Shown piece by piece: positions 43,454 through 51,825 of a DNA stretch of 64,000 bases; the first letter of the stretch is position 1, and each line of letters begins with the position of its first letter. Position numbers and translations under genes: made by a program. The stretch is from Clostridiales bacterium (GTDB lineage: Bacteria; Bacillota; Clostridia; Oscillospirales; Ruminococcaceae). The DNA is taken from assembly GCA_003150405.1 (NCBI GenBank), contig QAMM01000001.1:1-64000 (forward strand), given 5' to 3'. Under the pieces are notes generated by a model, which ran no database searches, was not told the DNA's origin, and worked only from the letters and a program-made list of their open reading frames with translations.

Positions 43454-45199
43454 TTAGGAATTGCAGCAGACAATGCCCCGTTCCGCATCCAGCGTGACAA
43501 CAGCACCGCTTTTGAGCAGGCTGGTCGCATTGGCGACGCCCACCAGCACCGGCAGATCCATTGCGAGGCCGGCAATCGCCGCATGGGTGTTGGTGCCAGG
43601 CAGCTCGGTGATGATGCCTGAACTGCGTTTAATGATGTCAAACAGTGCATTGGAGGTCTGCGGGATCACCAAAATATCCCCATCGCTGAAATTTTCCATG
43701 GCCTCCTCTGCTGTTTTGCAGACGCAGAGCCGTGCACAAGCTGTTTTGTTGGTAATACCAGTTCCGGACGCGAGCACATGGCCCACTACATGCACCTTCA
43801 TCATATTGGTGGTGCCGGAAATACCAAGCGGAACACCCGCCGTAATGACAACCAGGTCCCCGTCACAGATAACGCCGGTTTTTTCAGCGGCGTCCACCGC
43901 ATGATCAAACAGCTCGTCGGTGTTGCTCTCCTCCTCAATCAAGAGCGGAATCACGCCCCAGGAAAGGTTGAGCTGGCGGCAGACCGGCGCACTGGTGGTG
44001 CATCCAATAATCGGCACATTCGGACGGTATTTGGAAATCATTCGTGCGGTTTTTCCGGATTTAGTGACGGTAATAATCGCTGACGCGCCCAGATCATGCG
44101 CCGTGGTACAGGTCGCATGGGAAATGGCGTTGGTAACGTCGGGGGTATCGTCATATTCACGCATCTTGAAGCGCTTGATATAATCAATGTCCTGCTCAGC
44201 GCGGATGGCAATCCGCACCATGGTTTTGAGCGCTTCCACCGGGTAAAGCCCCGCCGCCGTCTCACCGGACAGCATAATGGCGCTGGTGCCATCATAAATG
44301 GCATTTGCCACGTCGGTAGACTCTGCACGGGTCGGACGCGGGTTTTTCATCATGGAATCCAGCATCTGGGTCGCGGTAATAACCCGCTTGCCCGCATTGT
44401 AGGCTTTTTTAATCATCATTTTCTGGAGCACCGGCACATCTTCCAGCGGAATTTCCACCCCCATGTCGCCGCGCGCAACCATAACACCGTCTGCTACCCG
44501 CAGAATAGCGTCGAGATTGTCCACACCCTCGGTATTCTCAATTTTGGCGATGACATCCATTGTCCCGCAGTTGTATTCATCCAGAATTTTACGGATTTCC
44601 AAAATATCATCTGCACTGCGGGTGAAGGAAGCAGCAATGAAGTCAAAGCCATTCTCAATGCCAAAAATAATATCCGCTCGATCCTTTTCGCTGATATACG
44701 GCATGGAGAGCTTGACCCCCGGCACATTGACCCCTTTGTTGTTGGAAACCGCACCGTCATTGAGCACACGGCAGACAATGTCGGTATCGGTCAGGCTGAC
44801 CACCGTCATGGCAATCAGGCCGTCGTCCAGCAAAATGGTCGCCCCAGGGTATACGTCGTTCGGCAGGTCCTTGTAAAGGACCGAACACCCTTTCTCAGTT
44901 CCTTCAACGTCGTTGATGGTCAGGGTAAAAATCTGGCCCTCTTTGAGCTGCACCTTACCGTCCCTGAATTTGCCAATGCGGATTTCCGGCCCTTTTGTGT
45001 CCAGCAGGGTGGAAATGGGCAGGTGCAATTCTTCGCGCAGTTTTTTGACCCGTTCCATGTTTTTCTTGTGATAGGCATGATCGGAATGCGAAAAATTAAA
45101 GCGTGCTACATTCATGCCTTCCAGCATCAGGTCCTTGAGTACGTTGTCGTTGTCGGTAGCGGGACCAAGTGTGCAGATGATTTTTGTTTTTCTCACCAT
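43454..45199 (-). CDS. pyk: Pyruvate kinase with C-terminal PEP-utiliser domain
   Basis: 581 aa, longer than the roughly 470-aa minimal enzyme. Barrel motifs: MNVARFNFSHSDH, LDTKGPEIR, VIAKIENTEGV (catalytic Lys/Glu), ARGDMGVEIPLE and TATQMLDSM with PTRAE. A C-terminal PEP-utiliser-like mobile domain ends with GTNTHAAIAGLAMDLPVLVG, the extension common in Bacilli and Clostridia. It converts PEP to pyruvate with ATP. It is the last gene in a transcript after OadB- and OadG-like genes, linking glycolysis with a Na+ pump. Confidence 0.96.
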   Translation of the reverse strand: MVRKTKIICTLGPATDNDNVLKDLMLEGMNVARFNFSHSDHAYHKKNMERVKKLREELHLPISTLLDTKGPEIRIGKFRDGKVQLKEGQIFTLTINDVEGTEKGCSVLYKDLPNDVYPGATILLDDGLIAMTVVSLTDTDIVCRVLNDGAVSNNKGVNVPGVKLSMPYISEKDRADIIFGIENGFDFIAASFTRSADDILEIRKILDEYNCGTMDVIAKIENTEGVDNLDAILRVADGVMVARGDMGVEIPLEDVPVLQKMMIKKAYNAGKRVITATQMLDSMMKNPRPTRAESTDVANAIYDGTSAIMLSGETAAGLYPVEALKTMVRIAIRAEQDIDYIKRFKMREYDDTPDVTNAISHATCTTAHDLGASAIITVTKSGKTARMISKYRPNVPIIGCTTSAPVCRQLNLSWGVIPLLIEEESNTDELFDHAVDAAEKTGVICDGDLVVITAGVPLGISGTTNMMKVHVVGHVLASGTGITNKTACARLCVCKTAEEAMENFSDGDILVIPQTSNALFDIIKRSSGIITELPGTNTHAAIAGLAMDLPVLVGVANATSLLKSGAVVTLDAERGIVCCNS

Positions 45200-45214
45200 A
45201 AAATTCTCCTGGTC

Positions 45215-45373
45215 TTACTGGTTCTCGTTTTTCTCCGGAACCGCTTTTTTCCGGTTGGTTATTTTCAGCATAATCTGCGTTACCGCAAAGATTACGATGA
45301 TGACGACAAAAATTGCGAGCATCCCCATCCACATCAGGTTCAGGGAAGCCATCAAAGCATCCATATCAATCAT
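45215..45373 (-). CDS. OadG-like small membrane subunit
   Basis: 52 aa. One membrane helix (about residues 17-37, MGMLAIFVVIIVIFAVTQIM quoted in part) preceded by the LMWMGM pattern and followed by a basic, Glu-rich tail, as in the gamma subunits of Na+-translocating decarboxylases. Ribosome site GGGGG before ATG 45373. It sits 13 nt after OadB and 15 nt before pyk. It is below the length cut-off of many gene finders. Confidence 0.7.
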   Translation of the reverse strand: MIDMDALMASLNLMWMGMLAIFVVIIVIFAVTQIMLKITNRKKAVPEKNENQ

Positions 45374-45386
45374 TGCTACATCCCCC

Positions 45387-46538
45387 TTAGTGAATCATGC
45401 CCGGCACAATGCCGAGGATGACGCCGCCTGCGATAACCGAGGCAATCTGCCCGGAAACATTCGCGCCGACCGCGTGCATCAGCAGGTGGTTGGTGCCGTC
45501 TGCCTCCAGACCCATTTTCTGCACCACGCGCGCAGACATTGGGAAAGCGGAAATACCGGCGGCGCCGACCATCGGGTTGATCTTCTTTTTGGAAAAGAGG
45601 TTGAGCAGTTTTGCAAAGAACACACCGGCAAACGTGTCAAACACAAATGCAACCAGACCAAGCAGCATAATAAACAGGGTCTGTACATTAACAAAATTTT
45701 CTGCCTTCATGCTCGCCGCAATGGTAATGCCAAGCACCAGTGTAACGAGGTTTGCAAGCTGGTTCTGCGCAGTCTCAGACATAGTACGCAGCACGCCGCA
45801 CTCCCGGATGAGGTTGCCGAACATAAGGAAACCAACCAGAGACACCGAAGACGGAGCGACAAGCCCTGCAATCATGGTGACAATAATTGGGAACAGAATA
45901 CGGGTCGTTTTGGAAACGCCCTGCGGATTGTACGCCATTTTAATAGCGCGCTCTTTTTTGGTGGTCGAGAGCTTAATGGCGAGCGGCTGGATAATTGGTA
46001 CCAGCGCCATATAGGAATAAGCGGCAACGGCGATTGGCCCAATGTAATTGCTGCCCAGCACCTGAGAAACGAGGATAGAGGTCGGCCCGTCCGCCGCGCC
46101 GATAATGCCGATGGAAGCGGCGTCAATGAGGTTAAAACCAAGCAATGTTGCCATGGTAATGGTGAAGAAGATACCGAACTGCGCCGCCGCGCCAAACAGC
46201 AGCAGCTTGGGGTTTGCAAGAAGCGGGCCAAAGTCAATCATGGCGCCAATGCCGATAAACAGCAGCAACGGCAGCGCCTCGGAAGCTTCAATGCCAATGT
46301 CAAACATCCAGTCAATAATCCCCTTGACCGGCCCAATGCCCTCCAGCGTCTGGTCAATTACACCAGAGAACGGCAGATTGACCAAAATTGCGCCAAACCC
46401 CATTGGCAAAAGCAGCGCGGGTTCCAGGTTTTTCTTGATGGCAAGAAAAATTAAAACTCCGCCGATGACAAACATGACCCAAATCCGCCAACTATCTGGC
46501 GTAAACAGGGCCGCAATGCCTTCGATTAAAAATTCCAT
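45387..46538 (-). CDS. Na+-translocating decarboxylase beta subunit (OadB/MmdB/GcdB)
   Basis: 383 aa, about nine membrane segments. Ion-path motifs of the family are present: GAADGPTSILVSQVLG with the essential Asp, YSYMALVPIIQP, SSVSLVGFLMFGNLIREC and HAVGANVSGQIASVIAGG. The subunit couples decarboxylation of carboxybiotin to Na+ export. The alpha (carboxyltransferase) and biotin carrier subunits are not in the window, so the acid substrate (oxaloacetate, methylmalonyl-CoA or glutaconyl-CoA) cannot be named. Ribosome site AAGGAG. Confidence 0.92.
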   Translation of the reverse strand: MEFLIEGIAALFTPDSWRIWVMFVIGGVLIFLAIKKNLEPALLLPMGFGAILVNLPFSGVIDQTLEGIGPVKGIIDWMFDIGIEASEALPLLLFIGIGAMIDFGPLLANPKLLLFGAAAQFGIFFTITMATLLGFNLIDAASIGIIGAADGPTSILVSQVLGSNYIGPIAVAAYSYMALVPIIQPLAIKLSTTKKERAIKMAYNPQGVSKTTRILFPIIVTMIAGLVAPSSVSLVGFLMFGNLIRECGVLRTMSETAQNQLANLVTLVLGITIAASMKAENFVNVQTLFIMLLGLVAFVFDTFAGVFFAKLLNLFSKKKINPMVGAAGISAFPMSARVVQKMGLEADGTNHLLMHAVGANVSGQIASVIAGGVILGIVPGMIH

Positions 46539-46584
46539 TCGTACATTCTCCTTGTTTTATAGTGTCCTTTGATGAACCCCGTAT

Positions 46585-47190
46585 TTACGGAGCAATATCC
46601 TTTTTTCTACGTTTGAGGAAATAACGAACCACAAAGAAACCGGCAACAGCTGTAAGCACCGGAATCAGAATCAGTTTATACTCATCGTAATATTTCGTCA
46701 CAATATTCCAATTTTCCGCAAAGAGAAAACCAAGTCCAATCAGCACACTGTTCCAAATTGCCACGCCAACCGCAGTTGACACAAGGTAAGAGCCCAGGTT
46801 TTGGCGTGAAATTCCCGCAATAAAGGAAATATAGGTACGGCACAGCGGTATGAGCCGCCCCAGTCCTACCGAAAGCACCGCATATTTTTCATACTTTTGC
46901 TGCGAAGCCTCCAGCCCCTTACGGGATTTGGGGAATTTTTTCTTGATTTTCTCCACCAGCGGGTAACCGCCAAAATAACCGATGAGATAACAAACCAACG
47001 CTCCCAATACTCCCGCCAGAATACTGAACAGCAAAATGGAAAGAAAGCCCCAACCGCTCTGCGATGCAACCGCCCCGGAAAAGGGTAGCACAACCTCACT
47101 TGGCAGCGGAAAGCATGCGTACTCTAGTAATATTAACACAAATACAGCAATAAGTCCATAATCCTGAATGGCCTGCATCATGAATTCCAT
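46585..47190 (-). CDS. DedA-family membrane protein
   Basis: 201 aa, about five membrane segments. DedA signature: EYACFPLPSEVVLPFSGAVA near residues 23-42, and GRLIPLCRTYISFIAGISR. Members move undecaprenyl phosphate or phosphatidylethanolamine across the membrane; which one applies here is unknown. It lies 46 nt before oadB on the same strand and may share its transcript. Ribosome site AGGTGAGG. Confidence 0.9.
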   Translation of the reverse strand: MEFMMQAIQDYGLIAVFVLILLEYACFPLPSEVVLPFSGAVASQSGWGFLSILLFSILAGVLGALVCYLIGYFGGYPLVEKIKKKFPKSRKGLEASQQKYEKYAVLSVGLGRLIPLCRTYISFIAGISRQNLGSYLVSTAVGVAIWNSVLIGLGFLFAENWNIVTKYYDEYKLILIPVLTAVAGFFVVRYFLKRRKKDIAP

Positions 47191-47251
47191 AACCCATACC
47201 TCACCTGTTCAATTCGTTTCTCTGGTCTAGTGTATGGGGAATTTTAAATTC

Positions 47252-47977
47252 TCATACCGTATCCTCTGAAATCAGGTTCCGGACCACTTCCCCACCGATC
47301 ATCAGCCCAGCCACCGAGGGTACAAACGCCACACTGCCCGGAAGCTGCCGCTTGCCCGGATTTTCCCGGAGCAGCACCTCGGGAACCACTGGTTTGAGCG
47401 GCGGTTCGGTGGAATAAAGCACCCGGAGCTTTTTGACACCGCGCGCTTTCAGTTCCCGGCGCATGACCCGCGCCAGAGGACAGACCGAGGTTTCATAAAC
47501 ATCGGCAAAACGGAACTGCGAGGGATCCAGCTTATTCCCCGCCCCCATACAGCTGATGAGCGGTACTCCAAGCGCCTCGGCCCGCTGTGCGAGCGCGAGC
47601 TTGGAAGAAACGGTGTCGATCGCATCCACGATATAATCACATGCGGCAAGCGGAAAGGCAGCAAGCGTTTCTTCGGTGAGAAACTCCGCACGGGCTTCCA
47701 CCTCTGCTGAGGGATTGATGGAGAGAATGCGTTCCTTCATGACGTCAACCTTGCGCCGTCCAACGGTCTCGTGGGTGGCAATGAGCTGGCGGTTGAGGTT
47801 TGACAGGCTTACCGTGTCGTGATCGACTAGGATAAGCCGGCCGACTCCACTGCGTGCAAGCGCCTCCGCTGCATAAGCACCCACCCCGCCAATGCCGAAC
47901 ACCAGCACTTGTGCACGGCGCAGACGTTCCATTGCCTCGGGTCCAAGCAGCAATTTGGTGCGGGAAAACTCCTCCAT
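47252..47977 (-). CDS. tcdA: tRNA threonylcarbamoyladenosine dehydratase
   Basis: 241 aa from ATG 47977 (TGATG junction with ridA; GTG 47980 also possible). ThiF/E1-like fold: GIGGVGAYAAEALARSGVG, DHDTVSLSNLNRQ, DYIVDAIDTVSSK. The size and the SCMGAGNKLDPSQF stretch are those of TcdA (CsdL), which uses ATP to cyclise t6A37 of tRNA to ct6A. It is translationally coupled to ridA. Confidence 0.93.
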   Translation of the reverse strand: MEEFSRTKLLLGPEAMERLRRAQVLVFGIGGVGAYAAEALARSGVGRLILVDHDTVSLSNLNRQLIATHETVGRRKVDVMKERILSINPSAEVEARAEFLTEETLAAFPLAACDYIVDAIDTVSSKLALAQRAEALGVPLISCMGAGNKLDPSQFRFADVYETSVCPLARVMRRELKARGVKKLRVLYSTEPPLKPVVPEVLLRENPGKRQLPGSVAFVPSVAGLMIGGEVVRNLISEDTV

Positions 47978-48360
47978 CACAGCGCGTTCACCGCCGCAAT
48001 GGCTTCGATTTCAACCAGCACTCCTTTGGGCAGGACTGCAACTTCTACACAGGAACGCGCAGGAAACGGGGCGGTAAAATACCCGGCATATACTTCGTTG
48101 ACTGCCGAAAAGCCAGACAGGTCTTTCACAAACAGAGTGCACTTGACAACATCCTGTAAGGAAGCGCCCGCCGCTTCCAGCACTGCCTTTAGATTCTCCA
48201 TACTCTGCGCCGTCTGGGCACGGATTCCCTCTGGAACCTCCCCTGTCTGGGGATTCACCGGGATTTGGCCCGAAACATAAAGTGTTCCGCCGTACCGGAC
48301 AGCCTGCGAATACGGCCCAATGGCCGCCGGGGCGTTTGCCGTTTCAATCTGTTCTTTCAC
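47977..48360 (-). CDS. ridA: RidA-family enamine/imine deaminase
   Basis: 127 aa from GTG 48360 with AGGTGAAAC. RidA motifs: AIGPYSQAV, LYVSGQIPVNPQTGE, and the catalytic Arg in FPARSCVEVAVLPKGVLVEIE. It hydrolyses reactive enamines from PLP enzymes. Its stop overlaps the tcdA start. Confidence 0.95.
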   Translation of the reverse strand: MKEQIETANAPAAIGPYSQAVRYGGTLYVSGQIPVNPQTGEVPEGIRAQTAQSMENLKAVLEAAGASLQDVVKCTLFVKDLSGFSAVNEVYAGYFTAPFPARSCVEVAVLPKGVLVEIEAIAAVNAL

Positions 48361-48884
48361 CGTTTCACCTGCTTTTTACATCATGATTGTAGAATAGGCG
48401 GGAACTGAAGCCGCCCCTTCAAACTGGAATCTGCGTGCATGGTTTGGAAATTCGCTTTAAAAGGATTCTGAGCTTCTGTTGCCGGCTCAAAACCGTTCGG
48501 CAAATTTGTTTTTACATCGTAGACCCAGCCTTTCTCAATTCATTCACCCCATTATATTTCCCCTGCGCCGGACAGGTACAGGGGGTTTCTTCCCCGCGCC
48601 ATAAAAACATACGAATGGGAAAACGGTTTCCCGCTTTTGAACATCCTTGCTTTTCAAAAAAGAGTGAACACTTCCCGCCGCGAATTTTCGGGATCCTGTG
48701 CCGCCTTTTGGAGAATGGGGCGGCGCTTTCATGAAAAAACGCCTTTTCATACAGCACACGCTGTTTGTTACCATTATAACACACCTTGTCTCCAGGTAAA
48801 GAATATTTCGTGGATTTTACTTTGATTTTACATAACGCCGTGTTATAGTAGTAGATACCAACTGTAAGGAGATGAAACAGCACA
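48361..48884. other. Long intergenic stretch, no gene recognised
   Basis: About 520 bp. Several short frames on both strands lack ribosome sites and motifs. On the minus strand TTTACC-N16-TATAAT near 48774-48801 could start a transcript leading to ridA with a long leader. On the plus strand TTGATT-N16-TATAGT lies near 48828-48855 and is the likely promoter of the pentapeptide gene. Confidence 0.4.
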
Positions 48885-49493
48885 TTGGATCTTCCAAAAA
48901 ACCGCCAGGAATACCGTAACCTGGATTGTTCAGAACTGGATTTTACCGACCGCAGCCTGGAACAAGCGCGTTTTATCCGTTGCCGGTTTAAGGGCGCTTC
49001 CATGCAGGGGATTCACACCGCCCACTGCTTTTTTGAGGAATGCGACTTCACCTTTGCCCGCCTCAATGATTCTTTTCACCAGTCCAGCGCCTTTTTAAGC
49101 TGCGAATTTCACGGCGCCAGCCTCTTTGCCGCCGGTTTTGAGCAATGCAAATGCACCGGAACAACCTTTGCGGGCGCCGACCTCACTGCCTGCACAATAA
49201 AAGGCGGGGATTATTCCTTTACCATTCTCAACGACTGCGATTTTCACGGCTGGGACTTACGGGGCATTAAGCTGGAACACGCTTTTCTGCAAAACTGCAA
49301 CCTCAAAAAGGCAGATCTGCGTGAAGCCAATCTCCGCCACGCCGTGCTCACCGGCGCGCATCTGGAACAGGCGGATCTGCGCGGCGCGGACATCAGCGGG
49401 GTGGATTTGCAGTCCATCCACTTCAAAAACACCCGCATTGATCTCCCACAGGCCATGCTGATTGCCGAAGCGGCAGGCTGTATCTGCCGCTGA
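48885..49493 (+). CDS. Qnr-like pentapeptide repeat protein
   Basis: 202 aa beginning at TTG 48885. Almost the whole chain is A(D/N)LXX-type pentapeptides (SELDF, CRFKG, CDFTF, ADLTA, KADLREANLRHA, QADLRGADISGVDLQ) in two blocks separated by a KGGDYS break, with a C-terminal helix like QnrB (QAMLIAEAAG). Such beta-helices mimic DNA and protect gyrase from inhibitors. AAGGAG lies 13 nt before the TTG; an ATG touching it is out of frame, so translation is probably weak. No neighbour explains its role. Confidence 0.85.
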   Translation: MDLPKNRQEYRNLDCSELDFTDRSLEQARFIRCRFKGASMQGIHTAHCFFEECDFTFARLNDSFHQSSAFLSCEFHGASLFAAGFEQCKCTGTTFAGADLTACTIKGGDYSFTILNDCDFHGWDLRGIKLEHAFLQNCNLKKADLREANLRHAVLTGAHLEQADLRGADISGVDLQSIHFKNTRIDLPQAMLIAEAAGCICR

Positions 49494-49550
49494 ACCTCTC
49501 CATTGCCAAAACAGTCCGGTAAAAACGCCGGAAAATGGGGTAACGACCAT

Positions 49551-50150
49551 ATAAAAATGGGCTCGCCCTGCTAGCGGCTTTTCTCTGTCTATCCCTTACC
49601 AGGTGCAGCAGCGTTTGAAATACCATCCCGTCGGATCCAAGCAATGACTCCGCATCCGCTTTCAAGGGCAGCGGAATTTCTGGGCCGCCGGTATCCAGTG
49701 CGAACGGTGAGACCATCTGTACCAAGGATTTTGAGTGCTATGCCCATCCCGCGGGATGGGCTGAAAGCCGGGAGCAATTTCTTTTACGCCGCGGAAGGGG
49801 ACAAGCAAAAAGCCCGGCCCAACAACATTTCGGTCAGCTGCGGATCCAACCGGTATCCCAAGGACGCCCATGCCGCTTTTCGGGAGGGCATCTCAAGCAG
49901 CTACTCGCACAGGTTTCCAGGCAGGAGGATACCACGGTAAAAGGGGTTGGAAGCAGCACCGCCAACGGCAATATCCTCTGCATCTTTACCGTTCGGGAAC
50001 CCGGTGTTACCATCATCCAGTACTACATTACGGGGGATGATATCTTCATTCTTAACCATATAACGGTTTACGATAAGCCCCAGGCCCTCTTCGGTTCAGG
50101 CCGCACAAGCCGTTGCGGACAGCTTTATCTGGGCAGAACAGCACCTCGGG
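49551..50150 (+). pseudogene. Decayed lipoprotein gene with several frameshifts
   Basis: Coding traces run in changing frames on the plus strand: a signal peptide with lipobox (LALLAAFLCLSLTRC) near 49560, then DFECYAHPAGW, then in another frame GSNFFYAAEGDKQKARPNNI and SCGSNRYPKDAHAAFREGI, then GVGSSTANGNILCIFTVREP and VTIIQYYITGDD in the first frame, and finally VQAAQAVADSFIWAE near 50094-50138 in a third. At least three frameshifts plus an early stop make it non-functional. It appears to have been a secreted protein of about 190 aa. Confidence 0.7.
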
Positions 50151-50308
50151 AGACAGGAGGGCCGTCCGAACGGCCGTCCCCTCCGCAGCATGGCAGCCCC
50201 TTCTCCGTTGCCCACCTTCCCCCGTCAAAAAAATTCCCGCTTCTTCGCTTACATATATCCCAGCGCGTTTTTTCCTGCCGTGAACCGTCAATTTTCCGTA
50301 TAGGGTAT

Positions 50309-50358
50309 AAAAGACCTCCGGGCCTATCTGGTTTCATCCAGCGGCCCGGAGGTCTTTT
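50309..50358 (-). terminator. Terminator whose stem lies partly inside the DUF5131 gene
   Basis: AAAAGACCTCCGGGCC (50309-50324) pairs perfectly with GGCCCGGAGGTCTTTT (50343-50358). The 5' arm on the leftward RNA is coding sequence; the stop codon at 50324-50326 is in the loop edge. TTTTATA follows leftward. Confidence 0.85.
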
Positions 50359-51082
50359 GGATCGGTCGGTAATCAATGTCTGCTTTGCGCGCCTGCTTAT
50401 GCTGATCGGGCCGCTGAATGCGGTACAACCGCCCATCCTTGCAGAACCGTGCCCCGGTCTGTTTAAAGGTAAACGGGACCTCATACAGCATACACTGGGT
50501 GCGCAGAGCCAGAATCCAGCTATAATCGCAAAGACGCGCCTCATTCCCGGATTCCCCGCCTGCAATGACTTCCTCCACCCACTCACCCAAGTAAGGCGTT
50601 AAATCAATCTCCTCCAACAGCGGTTCACAGACAATGCTTTTGTGCCGGATGGGCGCTGCGCGGAAAACCGGTAGGCGATAATCAGCGCGATCCTGATTCT
50701 CCACCGTGCAGCAAATGTGTACGTTCGGGTATCCGTCGCCCCAATCGGACGGGATACAATCAAGAAACCGGTCAATCCGCTTGGTGATGAACAGGAATTC
50801 CAGATCCTTCCGTTCCTTCATAATCTGCCAGGCTTCCGGACGCCATGCATCGGCGTCCTCCAACAGAAAATCCGAGGTAAAGCAGGTGTAAACCACCGTC
50901 CCCGGCGGGATTTTATACCGTCCGTCCCGCGTTCTGCGCACCGGCAGGTCAAAGTTTGCGGTCTTGTGCACCAATGAACTGTCCCGGTTCTGCCGTGCAT
51001 CCATGCGGTAAACATAACAGTTTTGACAGCCAGGGCTTAGCTTGTGACATCCATGCCAAAGGTTCCAGCTCGTGTACTCCAT
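50324..51082 (-). CDS. DUF5131 (phage Gp37/Gp68-like) protein
   Basis: 252 aa. The N-terminal cysteine motif is CHKLSPGCQNCY (C12, C19, C22), followed by LEFLFITKRIDRF, NVHICCTVENQ and VIAGGESGNEAR, the pattern of DUF5131 proteins that resemble radical-SAM enzymes and occur in phages and chromosomes. The reaction is not established. Its ATG overlaps the yaaA stop (TGATG). It ends inside a terminator. Confidence 0.85.
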   Translation of the reverse strand: MEYTSWNLWHGCHKLSPGCQNCYVYRMDARQNRDSSLVHKTANFDLPVRRTRDGRYKIPPGTVVYTCFTSDFLLEDADAWRPEAWQIMKERKDLEFLFITKRIDRFLDCIPSDWGDGYPNVHICCTVENQDRADYRLPVFRAAPIRHKSIVCEPLLEEIDLTPYLGEWVEEVIAGGESGNEARLCDYSWILALRTQCMLYEVPFTFKQTGARFCKDGRLYRIQRPDQHKQARKADIDYRPIQKTSGPLDETR

Positions 51083-51825
51083 CAGTTTTCCCCAATGAAA
51101 ATATAGTGGTTTGGGGTGGAATGAGCCTCTGAATAAAAATAACCATTCCAGTCAAACGCCTTGAGCTGCTCCGGGTCCTCAATCCGCTTCTCCACAATGA
51201 ACCGCGCCATTTTGCCGCGCGCCATCTTGGAATAGGAGGGAAAGGCCAACAGCTTCTGGCGCCGGCGGCGCACGAATTTGCAGGTTACCATGCGGTCGCA
51301 GCGCTGCAAAAACGGCGTGACCATCTGGCTATATTCAGCAGAGGCGAGATTGACCACAATCTCCCCGGCGTCAAACAAGCCGTGGTAAATCCGGTCTCCC
51401 CAAAATTGATAGAGTGTTTGCCCGGCTATTTTGAGTTTGCGGTCCATTCCCAGCCGATAGGGCTGAATGCCGTCCAATGGGCGGAGCATCCCGTAAAAGG
51501 CGCTCATTACCCGCAGGTGCTCATGTGCGTAGGCCATTTGTTCTGGGGTAAAACTCTGAGCATCCAGATACTGGTAAGCAAGCCCTTTATAGGAAAGCAG
51601 AGCAGGAGTACCGGGACGGGACGGATCAAAATCCTGGTAACGTGCAAACACCTCCAGCGCCAGCGCCGGGCTCAGTTCCAGCAGCGCCTCAAATTCCCAT
51701 GCCTGCAGCTTTTTCAGTTCGCCCGCGAGTTCAGCCGTCTGCTCCAAAAAAAGCGGTTTCTGCGGTTCATAGCCGCAATCCGGCGCTACCGCCATGTTCC
51801 TCGCCGGGGATAAAAATGCAATCAT
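51082..51825 (-). CDS. yaaA: Peroxide-stress protein YaaA
   Basis: 247 aa from ATG 51825, placed by AGGAGG and an ATGA overlap with the esterase stop; 50 further upstream codons overlap that gene and were rejected. YaaA/DUF328 landmarks: MIAFLSPARNM at the start, ALLSYKGLAYQYLDA, RVMSAFYGMLRPLDGIQPYR and NLASAEYSQMV, with a basic region CKFVRRRRQKLL. E. coli YaaA lowers free iron and binds DNA during peroxide stress. Confidence 0.93.
   Translation of the reverse strand: MIAFLSPARNMAVAPDCGYEPQKPLFLEQTAELAGELKKLQAWEFEALLELSPALALEVFARYQDFDPSRPGTPALLSYKGLAYQYLDAQSFTPEQMAYAHEHLRVMSAFYGMLRPLDGIQPYRLGMDRKLKIAGQTLYQFWGDRIYHGLFDAGEIVVNLASAEYSQMVTPFLQRCDRMVTCKFVRRRRQKLLAFPSYSKMARGKMARFIVEKRIEDPEQLKAFDWNGYFYSEAHSTPNHYIFIGEN

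Noticed and set aside
44096..45421. 441-codon rightward frame opposite pyk
   Set aside because: It is antisense to a complete pyruvate kinase, has no motifs or ribosome site, and reads His/Asn-rich as expected for a mirror of a biased gene.
45114..46454. 446-codon rightward frame opposite oadB
   Set aside because: Antisense to an intact membrane subunit with all family motifs; no coding signals of its own.
48361..48884. Possible small genes in the ridA-pentapeptide gap
   Set aside because: Several frames of 60-160 codons exist on both strands, but none has a ribosome site or motif and they overlap each other.
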